A DNA stretch of 64,000 nt from Panorpa germanica (lineage: Eukaryota > Arthropoda > Insecta > Mecoptera > Panorpidae), in contig OY783208.1 of the NCBI GenBank assembly GCA_963678705.1, positions 18,735,486 through 18,799,485 on the forward strand, written 5' to 3'. Numbering within the stretch: the first letter of the stretch is position 1; each line of letters begins with the position of its first letter. Below, piece by piece: positions 1 to 12,299 of the stretch. Under the pieces are notes generated by a model that searched no databases, had not been told where the DNA came from, and saw only the letters and a list, made by a program, of their open reading frames with translations. The translations under genes were made by a program, and so were the position numbers.

Positions 1-22
1 TGAGAGAGAGAGAGAGAGAGAG
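1..22. repeat. (GA)n simple repeat at window edge
   Basis: Perfect alternating GA tract that begins before the window. Confidence 0.9.
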
Positions 23-3000
23 TTTGTAAATTGATATTGTTATTTGTAAGATTATAAATAAATTAAAGAATGATTAAAAATTAAACAGACTAATTTATAT
101 GAGCTTATTCGGTAGCGCAAAACAATTCGGTGTTCTGTTTCTTGTGTTCCTAATTTTCGTTTATTTGTCACTTGCGAAGCGCTAGTGAACAATGCTGAAT
201 GAACGCATCGAACATCGCTAGATTGGTTCACTAATGAATTCATTCGGTACTTTTGATGTTGAGGCACAAAAAAAATAAAAAAAAAAAAATGTTAAAAATA
301 TTATATTTTATAACGTTACTGGCATTGGTAAACAAACCACGTTGCTCTGGTCATCTTTTTTTTTCGATTTTAAGTTTCTGAAATAGTAACAGCTAGTAAC
401 AGTTTTAAATTGTATGCTGCATATATATAGCATATATATATTTTTTTTTTGTTATATAAATATGGAGCACAAGCACACAAGCAGGAGGTAAAAGCACAAG
501 CAAATAATTTACCAACAATTAAACCTTTTTGAAGTGCCTAGATATTTAGAAAACAGCAAAGCAAATTATTAAATTTACTAGCGTTTACTCCCGTCGCAAG
601 CGACATCTGTCTTTCGTGTATAAATTGATTTTTATTTCAAATTTCATTTTAATTTTACATATAAAAACAAATAATTTTTATAATAAACTGACTAAAAAAA
701 TATATTTTTTAATTTCCTCTTTCACAGTGGTGTGTAGTAAGTTTCAAATTTGGTTCAAAGGTTAAATTCTTTGTGTGTCAAGTGTCTAACTAGAACTTGC
801 TCCTAGTAGACTGATTCTCACCGCACTGTAGGGGTAAATAGAGTTTTCCATGTGCTTAGATTTGTCCTATTTTGTCTAGTGAACGTCGAAGTTAAACACT
901 GATTGCCTTCACTTTAATACATTTATTAATTACCAAAACTTGTTTATTTACATGCCGCGGGCTAAGCGTGGTTACAGGCCATTATATATATTTCGCTGTG
1001 GTGTATTCTAAATTCAAAATAATATAATTTATCTTATAATATACCATACAGTTATGTTCGCAAGGCGTGTCTTTTGGTTTACAAGTTATATCTGAATATT
1101 TTCTGTATGTTTTTATGTAAAGGTGACGTGATACCTGAGTCTTTCTAACTTACGTATATTTTTTTAAGCTTTCTTATATATACAGGCATGCTTGTAATAT
1201 TAACCAAATTTATCTTAGACTAACAATAGTGTGCATAAAATCTTAAAATAATAATAATATTTATAATATCGTAAGCAAACAACAGTGAATTAAGATTACA
1301 CGTTTTAAATATCCCGGACATTTCTCCTCTAACCCGTACTAGCAACACGATGCAAACAACGTTCTACGCAGACGGGACGGCCATTTTATTCAGGTTTGCA
1401 TACACACACTGAGCAATAACGTACTTTCAAGATGCTATAGTTAATGCAATACAGTTTTATACTCAGTGCAGGATAAAGATCAATTCCGATAATACCCAAT
1501 GTATCCTTTTTACTTCCTCACGCAACTCTTTGGGGTGAAGAAAATCACTTTGCTTGACAAGAAAATACATTGAGCAAACAAAGTGGTGTAACTAGGTACT
1601 ATTCTCACTCCGACTCTGAACTTCAGAGGCGAAATTAAGAGTAGGATTAACAAAGCGAACTAAACAGAGGGTTACCCTCGCCGTCCCTAAATGTAACCGG
1701 CGCTAAGCTATTGTCAATTAAATTAGTTGGAAAGATAATTTTAGCACTTAAACCAATCAGATCTCCAACTTTGGCGGTTTATGTCCAAGGGCATTTCACG
1801 GGAAATTTAAATCAACGGGAAAATATTATGTAGCACTTATCAGGGGTAGGTAAAAGGTGCGGGGGGATGGTGGCGGTTAGGTCAGATAATATGGACGGCG
1901 AATGGATATGCGTATTTCGAAAATGGGGTGATAAATTAATAGCACGGGTCCCGATCTAAAGGTGTGGACCGTGTGTATATATGTATAAATGTATATTTGA
2001 CGATATCGACTAATCGGTAAAATCGTAAGTCTATAATATGGCATTACAATAGCAAAACATCAATCAACAGGGAGTGACAAAGAAGTGAATCCCGAATAAT
2101 ACTAAAAGTCGGAGCGTCGTTACTTACATGAGCGTCCCGCTAGAGCAATTCTAACATTACGCGCCAAAAGTAAGGAACTTGAACCAACGCTATTTATGGA
2201 ACTGATTAATAACGAACTAATTAAACCGCGGATTCTCTCAAATGAACGAATAGAAGTTCCGCGAGTGTAAGGAGAAGCTAGCACAGTAGGCTAGTTAATG
2301 CACGAGCGAAATTGGGATACGTAAATGTATAAAGGCGTATGTCTGTATATTTATATAAAAGCAGTAACGTATATAATCAAGTACTTTACAATTCGTAGGT
2401 TCGCGATCTACTCAAATACTAAGATGATGGTCGATTGGGACTCGTAAAGAAGTTTGAAGCTGGGGAGGAAGCGGATATTGGACGATGCAGGAAACACACA
2501 CACTTGGTTTTAAATTACGTGTATTTAAAGCGATAACAACACATTTAACAATATATACACTTTGGATTAGTACTCACTTCATAAATTTAACTACAACACG
2601 TAGGTTTTCATGCACAATTTTATAAGGAACTATTGATTACAGGTCAACGAGCTGGCAATAATTATATAATTGTCGCGAATTAAAATTATTGGTATAACGA
2701 ATAATCGCTAATTGGTCTAATAAGAAAACGTGGTGAGAAGCCGCGCGATTGCTCAAGTATTCTGGACCTGAGAACCGACAAGCTTCTATCTTCGCTGAGA
2801 AACGTAACTAGACTTATAGAATAACTGTCGCGAATTAGTAATATTGGTCTAATTATAGCAATATTGTATAAAACCGTGTTGGTAAGCCGCGCGACGCTCA
2901 GGAGTTCGGTACCTGAGAATCGACAAGCTTCCAGATGTAGATCGGTTGATGAACAAAATCAGGCTCTTGTTAAAATCTAAATTAACAACGTATTTTGTTC

Positions 3001-3370
3001 CTAATTAGTATGACTGAGACACAAGAGACGCCATCTCATGTGTCCTGTGCTCAGAAAACACATATGTTGATTCTCGGAATTAGATTCTTTAGGGTGCACT
3101 TAGGGTACAATATGCCTCTCACTCTGTCTTATGAAATAAGTAGTGCCATCTCATTAATGCATGTGTTTCTTAAGATTACGACGAGTTCATTATGCAAGTT
3201 GTTAGAGGGGTCCACTTGCTAACTTGAAAAATGAATCCAGCTTATTTTATTATGTCTACTATTAGCAAATTTGATGAACCACATTAAATTAGAAATTGGG
3301 ATAAATCCGCGTAATAAAGTTCCGCGGATTATACAATTGCCATCCTTCGCCCACTTCTTAACCATAAATC
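23..3370. other. AT-rich stretch without recognisable genes
   Basis: No reading frame here looks protein-like; the short ORFs lack any family motif. The only structure I see is the pair of diverged direct copies near 2.67-2.94 kb, listed separately. It is probably intergenic or intronic DNA with old repeat debris. Confidence 0.6.
2672..2940 (+). repeat. Two diverged direct copies of a ~120-bp unit
   Basis: Both copies begin with GTCGCGAATTA and later share the blocks AAGCCGCGCGA, CCTGAGAA and CGACAAGCTTC in the same order (about 2672-2795 and 2827-2940). They are diverged tandem or dispersed copies of an unidentified repeat. Confidence 0.6.
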
Positions 3371-3374
3371 CATT

Positions 3375-3640
3375 GAGTTTGGATCCAAAATAAATTAGCT
3401 ATTTATAAATCCTACATCCGTCCCATCCTTCTCTTTGGCAGTCTTATATGAGGCCAAGCAGTTTATTTCAAACACATTGAAATAATTCGAAATAAATTGC
3501 AAATAAACTTTCTACGAAAACACGCGGAGTTCCAATAATTCGCTCATTAGGGCCCTCTAAAACCACGACCAGGCGGATACGGACCTGCCTAAAAGCATTG
3601 TAAGCAGGTTTGACTTTAACTCTGCCCAGGAAATAGGCAC
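3375..3640 (+). pseudogene. Jockey-type LINE ORF2 C-terminal scrap
   Basis: Plus-strand translation gives a Jockey-like segment 'YKSYIRPILLFGSLI' followed by a stop and further stops and shifts. This matches the post-RT region of insect Jockey-clade ORF2 proteins. No 3' tail or TSD is visible, so only an old internal fragment remains. Confidence 0.5.
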
Positions 3641-3871
3641 CAAGGCCAACAAAGAATTCCGCGTGCTTCTGTGGAAATGTATATGGGCACCTTGGTTGTA
3701 GGGTGGCATTTGTAATATATCGTCCCATATTCTCCATTTTGTTCTCTATTTTATTACCCATATCCTTATTCCTTTAACCCATTTATTTCCTAAACCTTTC
3801 AACATTCCATTCCTACAAATGTTATCTCCATTGATCAGCTATATAAGTGCTACAAATTAAATATACAAAAC

Positions 3872-4170
3872 TGTTCAGTACAGAACATAAGATATGTCTC
3901 TGCTGACATTTCAATATTGTAATGTATTGTTGTCTCTGGTAGAAGTTATACGCAGGGCAACATTACAAGCATTGCTGTGTACGCCACAGGCATATGGCAA
4001 TGCAAGTTAGTCGTATTCTGGTCTTTACACTTGCAGTGCCACGATTCACAATCATTTTGTATAATAAGAAATTGATTAAAGTTATTTAAGAAAAGTGTAA
4101 TTTAATTTTACGTTTGAACATTTAAATAATATATTCAATCCATTTTACTCGCATGGTTTTATTTTGTACA
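3872..4170 (+). repeat. 5' LTR of BEL/Pao element
   Basis: 299 bp, begins TGTTCAGTAC and ends TTTTGTACA. It matches 6145-6443 almost base for base. Confidence 0.93.
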
Positions 4171-4314
4171 TGCGAAGCTGGTCCTTCGAGCCTTTAGTAG
4201 CCGCGTGTGTTTTCGTTGTGTTTTGAGGCGTTTTTTTACATTTACCCCTTGGCGACTCTGGAAGTCACAAGGCTTAAAACGGCGCGGACGACTGCAAAAA
4301 GTTCAATATCAAGG

Positions 4315-5244
4315 ATGGACAATTACGTCAGCGACCCAAGGGCTCTCGAATCCGGTACAGTGGAGTTGCTGGAGGTGAAAAAAGAAAAGTTGATGACTAC
4401 ATTTCAATCGTACGAGCTCACGCAGTACAGCATTTTAGAGATTGATGAACAGGATGATGAAGACATAGAGGAAGTTGAAGAAAAGTACTTTAATATTCTA
4501 GTCAAATTAAATGCTAGTATCAATAAATTAAAAGAAGTTAATAGGCCTAACTTAGTTGCATCGAAGCTTCCAGCGGTGGAAATTCCAACCTTCGATGGCA
4601 AGGATATAACCAGGTTCAAGTCCTTTTATGAGCTCTTCCAAGCAGTTGTTCATAATAATACCTCATTGTCCGATGTACAAAGGCTTCTTTATTTGAGAAA
4701 GTATCTCCTTGATGAGGCTCTTTCAATAATCATAAATCTGCCGCTTGTGAACAGCTCATACAAAGAGGCTCTTGATTTATTGTTAGCGCGGTATGAAAAT
4801 AAGGCGCGATTAATCTCTAATCATATTAGTATACTACTTGATATTCCAAACATGCAGAAAGGTACTGCAGTCGCTATAAGGGCTTTTTTATGTCAAGTCA
4901 AACAGCAATTACAAGCGTTAAAAAATCTTGATGAACCTGTAGACAAATGGGATATGATTTTCATCTCAACCTTAAGTAGGAAATTAGATATCTTTACTAA
5001 CCGCACTTTCCACATGGAAAGAAATTTAGAAAAACTGCCTACTATGGCAGAATTTATTTCCTTTTTAGAAAAACGTGCAATTGCACTTGAGGATAGTTCA
5101 AATTATAAAAATATGTCACATGACAAAAATTATAAAGAAAAATTTATTGATCAACAAAACACATTTGGAAATGTGGTTGCAAGAAAATTGCATAATCAAA
5201 ATAAGTATTCATATAATAATATTGTATCTAATCTAGCTATTTAG
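4315..5244 (+). CDS. BEL/Pao gag-like polyprotein N-terminus
   Basis: The ATG at 4315 opens a 310-codon frame; the frame is open further upstream only without an ATG. The N-terminal third is acidic and coiled-coil-like ('EQDDEDIEEVEEKYFNILV'). The middle contains 'LPAVEIPTFDGKDITRFKSF', the typical start of the gag domain of BEL/Pao elements (DUF1759 type). It continues through the conserved W-D-x-I-x-x-x-L block ('DKWDMIFISTLSRKLD') to 'FLEKRAIALEDS'. The protein would form the cytoplasmic particle. The zinc-knuckle and protease region that normally follows is missing and the frame ends at TAG 5242-5244, so this is a shortened gag. Confidence 0.8.
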   Translation: MDNYVSDPRALESGTVELLEVKKEKLMTTFQSYELTQYSILEIDEQDDEDIEEVEEKYFNILVKLNASINKLKEVNRPNLVASKLPAVEIPTFDGKDITRFKSFYELFQAVVHNNTSLSDVQRLLYLRKYLLDEALSIIINLPLVNSSYKEALDLLLARYENKARLISNHISILLDIPNMQKGTAVAIRAFLCQVKQQLQALKNLDEPVDKWDMIFISTLSRKLDIFTNRTFHMERNLEKLPTMAEFISFLEKRAIALEDSSNYKNMSHDKNYKEKFIDQQNTFGNVVARKLHNQNKYSYNNIVSNLAI

Positions 5245-5907
5245 GACCATACAAACCTTGAGAATGTTAAGGAACAAACTTGGACGACTGAGAAAGTCCC
5301 AGAGGAATCAGATAAGTTTTCTGAGGAATACTTAAAGGCTGAACATAATTTTCAAAATTCAGTAGCACTTAAAAATAATACTTTAACTGTTGATTTGCCA
5401 TTACTCAGCCCAGTAAATAAAATAGAATTGGGGGATTCTTTCTCAGTCGCCCTGCAAAGATTTAATTTGTTAGAAAAAAGATTTAGACGCAATCCTTCAT
5501 TATTGGAGGTCTATAAAACATTATTAAACAAATCTACCATTATAATGACATTAGGTTTGAAACACAATATTATTTTGGACACATTTACCTTTAAGTGTCC
5601 TAACTCAAATAGCAAGATAAAAACAAATTTAATTTGCTGCAAGTCTAGTGTGGCTCCATTAAGTAAGGTACTTACAATACCCCAACTTGAGCTTAATAGC
5701 GCAGTCTTGCTGGCGCAAATAAAACAATTTACAGATAAAATTTCTGATTTAAATACAATACTTCCATCAGAAGGTGAAGATACTAACAGTAATGCTTACA
5801 ACATTGAAGTAGAACAAGCACCTTTACTGTTGGATTTGTTTAAAGAATTTTCTAACATCATTAAACTGAAACATTTTTGGCTCATTACTATTATTGTAAC
5901 TAATTGA
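5245..5907 (+). pseudogene. Collapsed BEL/Pao pol remnant
   Basis: The frame at 5395-5907 strings together short stretches that in full BEL/Pao pol proteins lie far apart. 'LGDSFSVALQRFNLLEKRF' resembles the start of the RT domain. 'SSVAPLSKVLTIPQLELNSA' resembles the RNase H region. 'PLLLDLFKEFSNIIKLKHFW' resembles the linker before integrase. All catalytic motifs between them are gone. The junctions are in frame, so this is an ordered deletion derivative rather than random decay. No enzymatic function is expected. Confidence 0.65.
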
Positions 5908-6144
5908 TGATTGTTGTGTCCATTATGTTAATGATATTGTATGCTATAATGATAATTACGGTTTCTGTTATATTTAGGATAGTTATTAATTTGTTTTATA
6001 TTATTTTCACAAAATTATGTAGACTACCATAGAATTAAAAAGTTTATATTATTTTGTGTAATTTTGTTTATAATAATTTTATGTAATATTGTATAATTTG
6101 AAATTGGTTGTGAGCTCATCTATTTTTCCTGGGCCCGCAATTTA

Positions 6145-6443
6145 TGTTCAGTACAGAACATAAGATATGTCTCTGCTGACATTTCAATATTGTAATGTAT
6201 TGTTGTCTCTGGTAGAAGTTATACGCAGGGCAACATTACAAGCATTGCTGTGTACGCCACAGGCATATGGCAATGCAAGTTAGTCGTATTCTGGTCTTTA
6301 CACTTGCAGTGCCACGATTCACAATCATTTTGTATAATAAGAAATTGATTAAAGTTATTTAAGAAAAGTGTAATTTAATTTTACGTTTGAATATTTAAAT
6401 AAAATATTCAATCCATTTTACTCGCATGGTTTTATTTTGTACA
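6145..6443 (+). repeat. 3' LTR of BEL/Pao element
   Basis: Second 299-bp LTR, about two substitutions from the 5' copy, followed by the TSD CAAAAC. Confidence 0.93.
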
Positions 6444-6449
6444 CAAAAC

Positions 6450-6936
6450 TATGTAAATAAACTTACATAGCATTGATTCTATTACTTATTATATTTGAAC
6501 TATTATGTAGGAAATACTTTTACCTTATATTTACCTGTCTATTACCGCTTTGCATAAAGTTTATTTCTGCACATTTAGTCTATACCTTTCTCTAATAATA
6601 AGTCCTTTTTTATTTATGTTAGTTTAGTCTTTTTTGTAATAACAATAAGTTTATTTTCGATTTCCGCTGTTATATAGTTAGAGTTTATTTTGTCTGTTTT
6701 ATTGTTTTACTATCACCGTCTTTTAGCATTGTAAAAGTGCTCTTTAATTAGTGACGGGCCCGCATAATGACTCGTCTGCATAAGAGGTATTTCTGCAAAT
6801 AACGGCGCCGCTGCTCAAAGCGGCACTTTGTTTTATTCATGTAATGTACATTTTATTGCCTGCCCAAGTAAATAAGTAAATAAATAAAGATCCATTTCAA
6901 GCAAGGGACAGGTCTTAAATACTTAGGAATAAAATA
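6450..6936. other. AT-rich spacer, no gene seen
   Basis: No coding signal. It may include the damaged 5' end of the following Gypsy element, but no LTR boundary could be fixed. Confidence 0.5.
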
Positions 6937-9900
6937 ATGTTTATAATTGTTATAGTAGCTGCCGCATCTCAAAAATGTTATTTTTGCGGGAATATTAAGC
7001 ACAACAGAAACGTTTGTCCTGCTAAAAAATCCATATGTAGAAAATGTGGAAAAATAGGGCATAATGCAAAAGTATGTCGATCCTCCTCTACGTTATCTAA
7101 AGGAGAAACTACTTCTAAACGATTATCAGCAATAACATCTGTTGCTACATGTAAACAGTTATCTCCTGCTATAACTACAATTAAGATGGATGGTATACTC
7201 ACTGACGCTTTAATGGATACTGGAAGCTCTGAAAGCTTTATTAATGCGGATTTAGCAAATCAGAGGAAACTGAAAGTTATCCTTGTACTGGGAATGTCTA
7301 CATGGCTTCTACATCATTACAGTCAAGTATATTTGGATACTGTAATGTAGACATAGAAATGTTAGGCAATATATATAAAGAAATCAAGCTATCGGTAATA
7401 AAAGAATTATGTACCGATATTATATTAGGAAATGACTTTCTCAGGCAACATAACTCGGTGTGCATAAAATTTGGAGGGGCCAAATCTGATCTAAATATTT
7501 GTGGATTAACTTCCATTATGGACATATGGGATAGAGCTATGGGGCAGTGCCAGCAATTCTAATATAGAGATTCTACAAAGGTTTCAAAATAAACTGTCAA
7601 AGCAAATCCTTAACGTGCCGCGATTCGTTCCAAACTGGTTAACACATCAAGATCTTGGGGTTCCATATATAAGAAGTGAAATTAAGGATAGCAGCAAGAA
7701 ATACGTAAAAAGATTAGAAGTTCATCCAAATGAATCAGTTGTACAACTTTTCCAACATAAACCGATTAGACGACTGAAACGTAAAAATCCAATTGACCTA
7801 CCAAATATGGTGTAGAATAGGTTCCATATGTACTAAATATTAATGTAATAGGTTAAGTCAAAGGGTGAGCCATCGATGGATGGCAAGCTCGCATGTCATT
7901 TTTTATTTATATATATTCCCAAAATTTAATTATTGTTCTTCGAGGACAGATTGTAAATTATGTATGTTGTAAAATAAAAAATAAAAAAACAAAAAAACTT
8001 CCATCAAGATATCTTCCCAATCATTATTCGCTAATTTGACTCCTGATTGTCGGCCAATAGCTATTAAATCAAGACGCTATAGTAAAGCTGATAAGAAATT
8101 TATTAAGGCTGAAATAGAAAAATTGCTCAAGGAAGGAATTAGAGAAACTAGTGATTCTCCATGGCGAGCACAAGTTTTAGTCACATCTAATAACCATCAC
8201 AAGAAACGCATGGTAATTGATTATTCTAGAGCAATTAATCGATTCACTCTTTTGGACGCCTACCCACTACCCAAAATAGACGAAATTGTTGATAAGGTTG
8301 CTAAGTATAATATATTCAGTACCCTTGATTTGAAAAGCGCCTACCATCAAGTTTTAATAAAGAAAGAAGAAAGAAAATATACGGCTTTCGAGGCTTGCAA
8401 TAATCTATATCAATTTCGTCGCATACCTTTTGGAGTAACTAATGGTGTAGCCAGTTTTCAAAGAACTATTGATAGGATAATACAAGCAGAAAATCTTAAA
8501 GATACTTACGCTTACATTGACGATGTAACTGTTTGTGGGCATACTTAAGAAGAACATGATAAAAATTTACAGAAATTTCTTAATGCTGCAAACAAATTTG
8601 GCATAACATTAAATAAAGAGAAATGTACTTACTCCGTAACTACAATCAATCTATTAGGATATACCATAACAAATAAAACTATTAAACCGGATTCTGATCG
8701 ACTTAAACCCTTAGTTACAACCTCCTTTAGATATAGCATCATTACGTAGGATTATTGGATTATTTGCATATTACTCTAAGTGGATACCTAATTTTTCAAA
8801 GAAAATTCAGCCACTAGTACAAAATAAATCCTTTCCAATGATTCCTGACCTAATAGAAGCTTTCGAAAATTTGAAAAATGATGTTAGGAACTCTTTAGTG
8901 ATCACTATAAAAGATAACGTTCCCTTTGTTGTAGAAACTGACGCTTCTGATAATGCTATCGCTGCTACACTAAACCAATCTGGAAGACCAATTGCTTTCT
9001 TCTCAATAACATTGTCAGCAAGTGAGAGAAGACATTCAGCAATTGAAAAAGAAGCATATGCTATCGTTGAATCATTAAGGAAATCGATTTCAATTAGTTA
9101 CTGACCAAAAGTCAGTATCTTTTATGTTTAATAATAAAAGGGCTGGTAAAATTAAAAATGACAAAATAATGAGATGGCGACTTGAGTTATCATGTTACAA
9201 CTACGAAATAGTTTACCGTCCAGGAATAGATAATCTAGCAGCGGATACTTTTTCCAGAATATGTGGCTTTACCTCAGGATATCAAAATTTCTCAAGGTAC
9301 TGTGGTACTACTACACCAAACGATACACTAATCAATCTACATGAAAATCTATGTCATCCTGGAGTTACAAGGATGGCGCATTACATACGATGCCGAAATC
9401 TACCTTACTCTGTAGAGGAAATTAAAAAAATGACAGCTTCATGTAAAGTATGTGCAGAACTGAAACCCAGATTTCATAAAAATGATTCAGGGAGACTTAT
9501 TAAAACTACTTCCCCTTTCGAACGACTTAGCATAGACTTTAAAGGGCCAATACCATCAGCTACGAGAAACAAATACATGCTAACAATTATAGACGAATAT
9601 TCTAGATTTCCCTTTGCTTTTCCATGTTCTGATATGCCGTCATCTACTGTGAAGAAATGCCTTTAAAACGTATTTGATATCTTTGGTATGCCTTCCTTTA
9701 TACACTCAGATAAAGGATCTTCCTTTCTGTCACAGGATTTAAAAGTCTACTTACATGCCAGAGGAATTGCTACTCCTCGAGAAAGCGACATATTGTCAGA
9801 AAAATCTAATCTTCAAATGTCTGATGAAGAAGACGAAAGAAATATAACGCTACACCCACCAGAAACTACACCGATAGAAGATTTTAGACAAGAATCTGTT

Positions 9901-9996
9901 ACTTATCCTTCTAACGTTGACATACCCATTGTAAAGAAACCTCCCGAGCGAAACAGACGTCCACCACCCCATCTTGCAGACTACGTACAACACTAA
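6937..9996 (+). pseudogene. Gypsy retrotransposon gag-pol, broken
   Basis: Ordered but interrupted Gypsy (Ty3-like) domains. Two CCHC zinc knuckles lie at 6973-7070 ('CYFCGNIKHNRNVC', 'CRKCGKIGHNAKVC'). A retropepsin with DTGSS follows near 7216, then continues in another frame at 7302-7515. RT with YIDD occurs near 8514 (8033-8548, then TAA), with scrambled palm/thumb segments to 8830. The RNase H region is 8838-9240 and integrase with the zinc-binding H2C2 and first catalytic Asp is 9250-9750. A deletion near 9780 removes the rest of the integrase core, including the catalytic Glu, and joins a basic C-terminal tail 'RNRRPPPHLADYV'. Several stops, frameshifts and a LINE insertion (7517-7998) leave it inactive. 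Flanking LTRs were not recognised. Confidence 0.85.
7517..7998 (+). mobile_element. 5'-truncated Jockey-clade LINE inserted in Gypsy protease
   Basis: The segment encodes the C-terminal end of a Jockey-type ORF2 ('YGIELWGSASNSNIEILQRF' through 'RRLKRKNPIDL', frame shared with 7615-7815). A short 3' UTR and an A-rich tail (7967-7998) follow. The Gypsy sequence AACTTCCAT occurs just before (7508-7516) and just after it (7997-8005). Skipping the insert restores an uninterrupted Gypsy frame from protease into RT. This is therefore a clean target-primed insertion with 5' truncation. Confidence 0.85.
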
Positions 9997-10010
9997 AGAG
10001 ACTGGAAGAA

Positions 10011-10131
10011 TGAAATGATTATGAAATCTAGTAGTCTTAGATTTAATTAATGAAATGATTATGAAATCTAGTAGTCTTAGATTTAATTATTAAAATGATT
10101 ATGAAATCTAGTAGTCTTAGATTTAATTATT
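10011..10131 (+). repeat. Three tandem copies of a 40-bp unit
   Basis: The block TGATTATGAAATCTAGTAGT recurs at exact 40-bp spacing (units starting 10011, 10051, 10091), directly after the Gypsy coding end. It probably belongs to the 3' untranslated region of the Gypsy element. Confidence 0.9.
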
Positions 10132-10707
10132 ATGATACAAAAACAAAATATCACTTGTCAAATTATATCTGATTAAAGCTTAAAGAAGTGAATCTTGAGT
10201 AATATTATTACACACAGCAGACTGCAAATAGAGTTTTGTGCCAAATCACAACGGCTTATTTTATAGTTAAGGAAGAGTGCAAAGATTTCTTAAAATGGTA
10301 ATACTTACTATATACAGAGTGTCCCATTATTCAACGAAAAGCCGGCACCAGAGGGTGGTCCTGCTCATGTCTACACAAGAAAAAAAGAAAAAAAAAATTT
10401 ATCTTATTTTGTTTAGGAATTAGAAAAAAAATTTTTTTTTTTCGAAAATTGAAACACCTTAAGGATGTATGAGCGATACAGGGTCATACAGTGGTAACAT
10501 ACAGAGGTAACATACAGTGTGGTCTAATAGCGAATTTTGAAGGATAAAGATAGACTTGAGCATTTGCGGGGTTAAGGGAAGAAAATTATCACGCGACGTG
10601 AATTTTACATTTGGCAACACAGCCAAATTTTTGTTTATTTTTTTCCATGTGACATGGCTGTTGAGATGCTTGTACCCAGTTATAAAGACAGTATAAAGAC
10701 TTTACAG

Positions 10708-10866
10708 TTGAACGTGTAAAAATTGGGGTGTTAATTGGAGATGATGATTCAAGTAGCATTGCTAGATTACGGAGAGAAGCTGATCATCAAATTATAAAAT
10801 GGTCTGATTTAAATCGTGCTACATTTGATTACATTTTGTTATCAGTCGCAGAGTGCATTAGACGTT
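10708..10866 (+). pseudogene. Possible MULE-type DNA transposon scrap
   Basis: A frame of about 50 codons reads '...VKIGVLIGDDDSSSIARLRR', then 'EADHQIIKWSDLN', and ends in TAA. I associate the 'IGDDDSSSIA' block with Mutator-like transposase-derived proteins in arthropods, from memory of the family only. The rest of the protein is absent. Flanking DNA 10.13-10.7 and 10.98-12.3 kb shows no genes. Confidence 0.35.
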
Positions 10867-10965
10867 AAGATTGAAAAGTTCAATTGCGATTAATAAATGT
10901 TTTGGTAAAGCCAGTGAAACAATTCAGATTGCAGCAAAATACAACTACTCAGAATATTGACTCAA

Positions 10966-10983
10966 GGGGGGGGGGGGGGGGGG
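10966..10983 (+). repeat. Poly-G run of about 18 nt
   Basis: A homopolymer G tract in very AT-rich DNA; length may be unreliable in an assembly. Confidence 0.85.
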
Positions 10984-11029
10984 TAGGGTTTAGTTCAAAT
11001 CGATTAAAGAAGCATATATTCGATAATAT

Positions 11030-11640
11030 TTTTTAACGATAGTAATACATAATTATTTGTATATAGCTAAATGATAAAATAACATTTAAAGAATACTTTA
11101 TTGAAATTTTCGTAAATAAATATCAAGAAATGTTCACTGCGGTGTCCCTCATAACTCATCACTGGATTATTTAAAATCAAAAAAACAAAATGATTTCATT
11201 AGTTCATAAGTTTCTACAGGTCACCCTGCCGAGTTTTTTTTTTTCATTAATTTTTTAATTTTTTACAGCACAAAATATCGATTTTTCATGAAACTTTGTT
11301 ATTTCAAAATACGTTAAAATTAAATTTATGTAAAGAAAGAGTGTGTAAAATTTTAAAACGATCGGTGCAGTTGATTTTTGGCTCGAAAGAACACCGACTT
11401 TGAAAAAGCTAAGTTTGAAAAAAACGCATTTAAGAGCTTTAAAGAAAGGCGAAAACAGACCAGAGAGGTGAGGACTTAAAACTCTATATCTTAGACCGTT
11501 TTACTTACTTCAATCGAGTTCAAATTTTCACACAATAAACTTAATATGTTATACATTAATATAAGTAATTAAAAAAATGTTAAAACCTTTATATTTGTAC
11601 TATGAAAATTAGCTACAGATCAAGACGCCTTACAACTCTC
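11030..11640. repeat. Diverged copy of the ~600-bp unit also at 42065-42690
   Basis: Collinear matching blocks with 42065-42690 include GATAAAATAACATTTAAAGA, GACCAGAGAGGTGA and the surrounding sequence. Because it lies downstream of the 3' ends of both sushi-fibrinogen paralogues, it may be part of the segmental duplication. It could equally be a dispersed transposon. Confidence 0.7.
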
Positions 11641-12299
11641 CCTTTGCTCTCACAATAATCGCATAGATTCAGTGACCGATTTTACCCGCTAAGAATGACT
11701 GCAATTCCCCAAAAATCGAAAAAGGTTTTTTTGATTGATCACTAAAAACGGATACACTAATATGTGGGTAAAAATTGACATTTAGTAAGATATTAATTGG
11801 TATAAATCACTTACCTAGGCTTACCTTCATCGAATCTTTAATTTATTTATAACAAAACACTTCCATACTTTTACACAGCTGTCCAACTCACTACGCGCGA
11901 TGTAAAATGACAGTGTTTGGTAAATAAATAGCGTTGGCGAAATGTTTTAGATTTCGATGTGACCGCCATTACCCACTGACCGCTTTTCCAAAGATTTTGG
12001 ATAATTTTAAACTAGTGCATCTCACGGACACGCCAGGGGCCTATGGTGGTTACAGTGGTAAGTCAAGTTTAAAATAAAATTTAAAAAAATTGAAATTGAA
12101 TGAATTTCTTAAGCCTTCCTTAAAGCTGTCACCCAAGAGTAAGGGTCACACAACTTTTGTGATTTTTTAACCCTCCTTCACGTGTTGTCACTTACTCTGT
12201 TTTGACGTAACAATATTTTAGCCTCTTTTTTTTAAATAATGTTTCTCGGGCTTCCTAGGCACGTAGCCCTTTATCGCCCCTAATATATTCTGCTTCTTT

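Larger units (their letters stand above)
3872..6443 (+). mobile_element. BEL/Pao LTR retrotransposon, internally deleted
   Basis: Complete insertion of about 2.57 kb with two 299-bp LTRs (TG...CA termini) and the identical 6-bp TSD CAAAAC at 3866-3871 and 6444-6449. The LTRs differ at only about two positions, so the insertion is recent. The interior carries a gag-like ORF followed by short pieces of pol brought together by deletions. Full-length BEL/Pao elements have several kilobases of pol, so this copy must depend on relatives for mobility. The block TGGTCCTTCGAGCC 8 nt after the 5' LTR could be the primer-binding site, but I could not assign a tRNA. Confidence 0.9.

Noticed and set aside
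3468..3761. Minus-strand 97-codon ORF
   Set aside because: The recognisable Jockey-like sequence is on the plus strand; the minus frame has no support.
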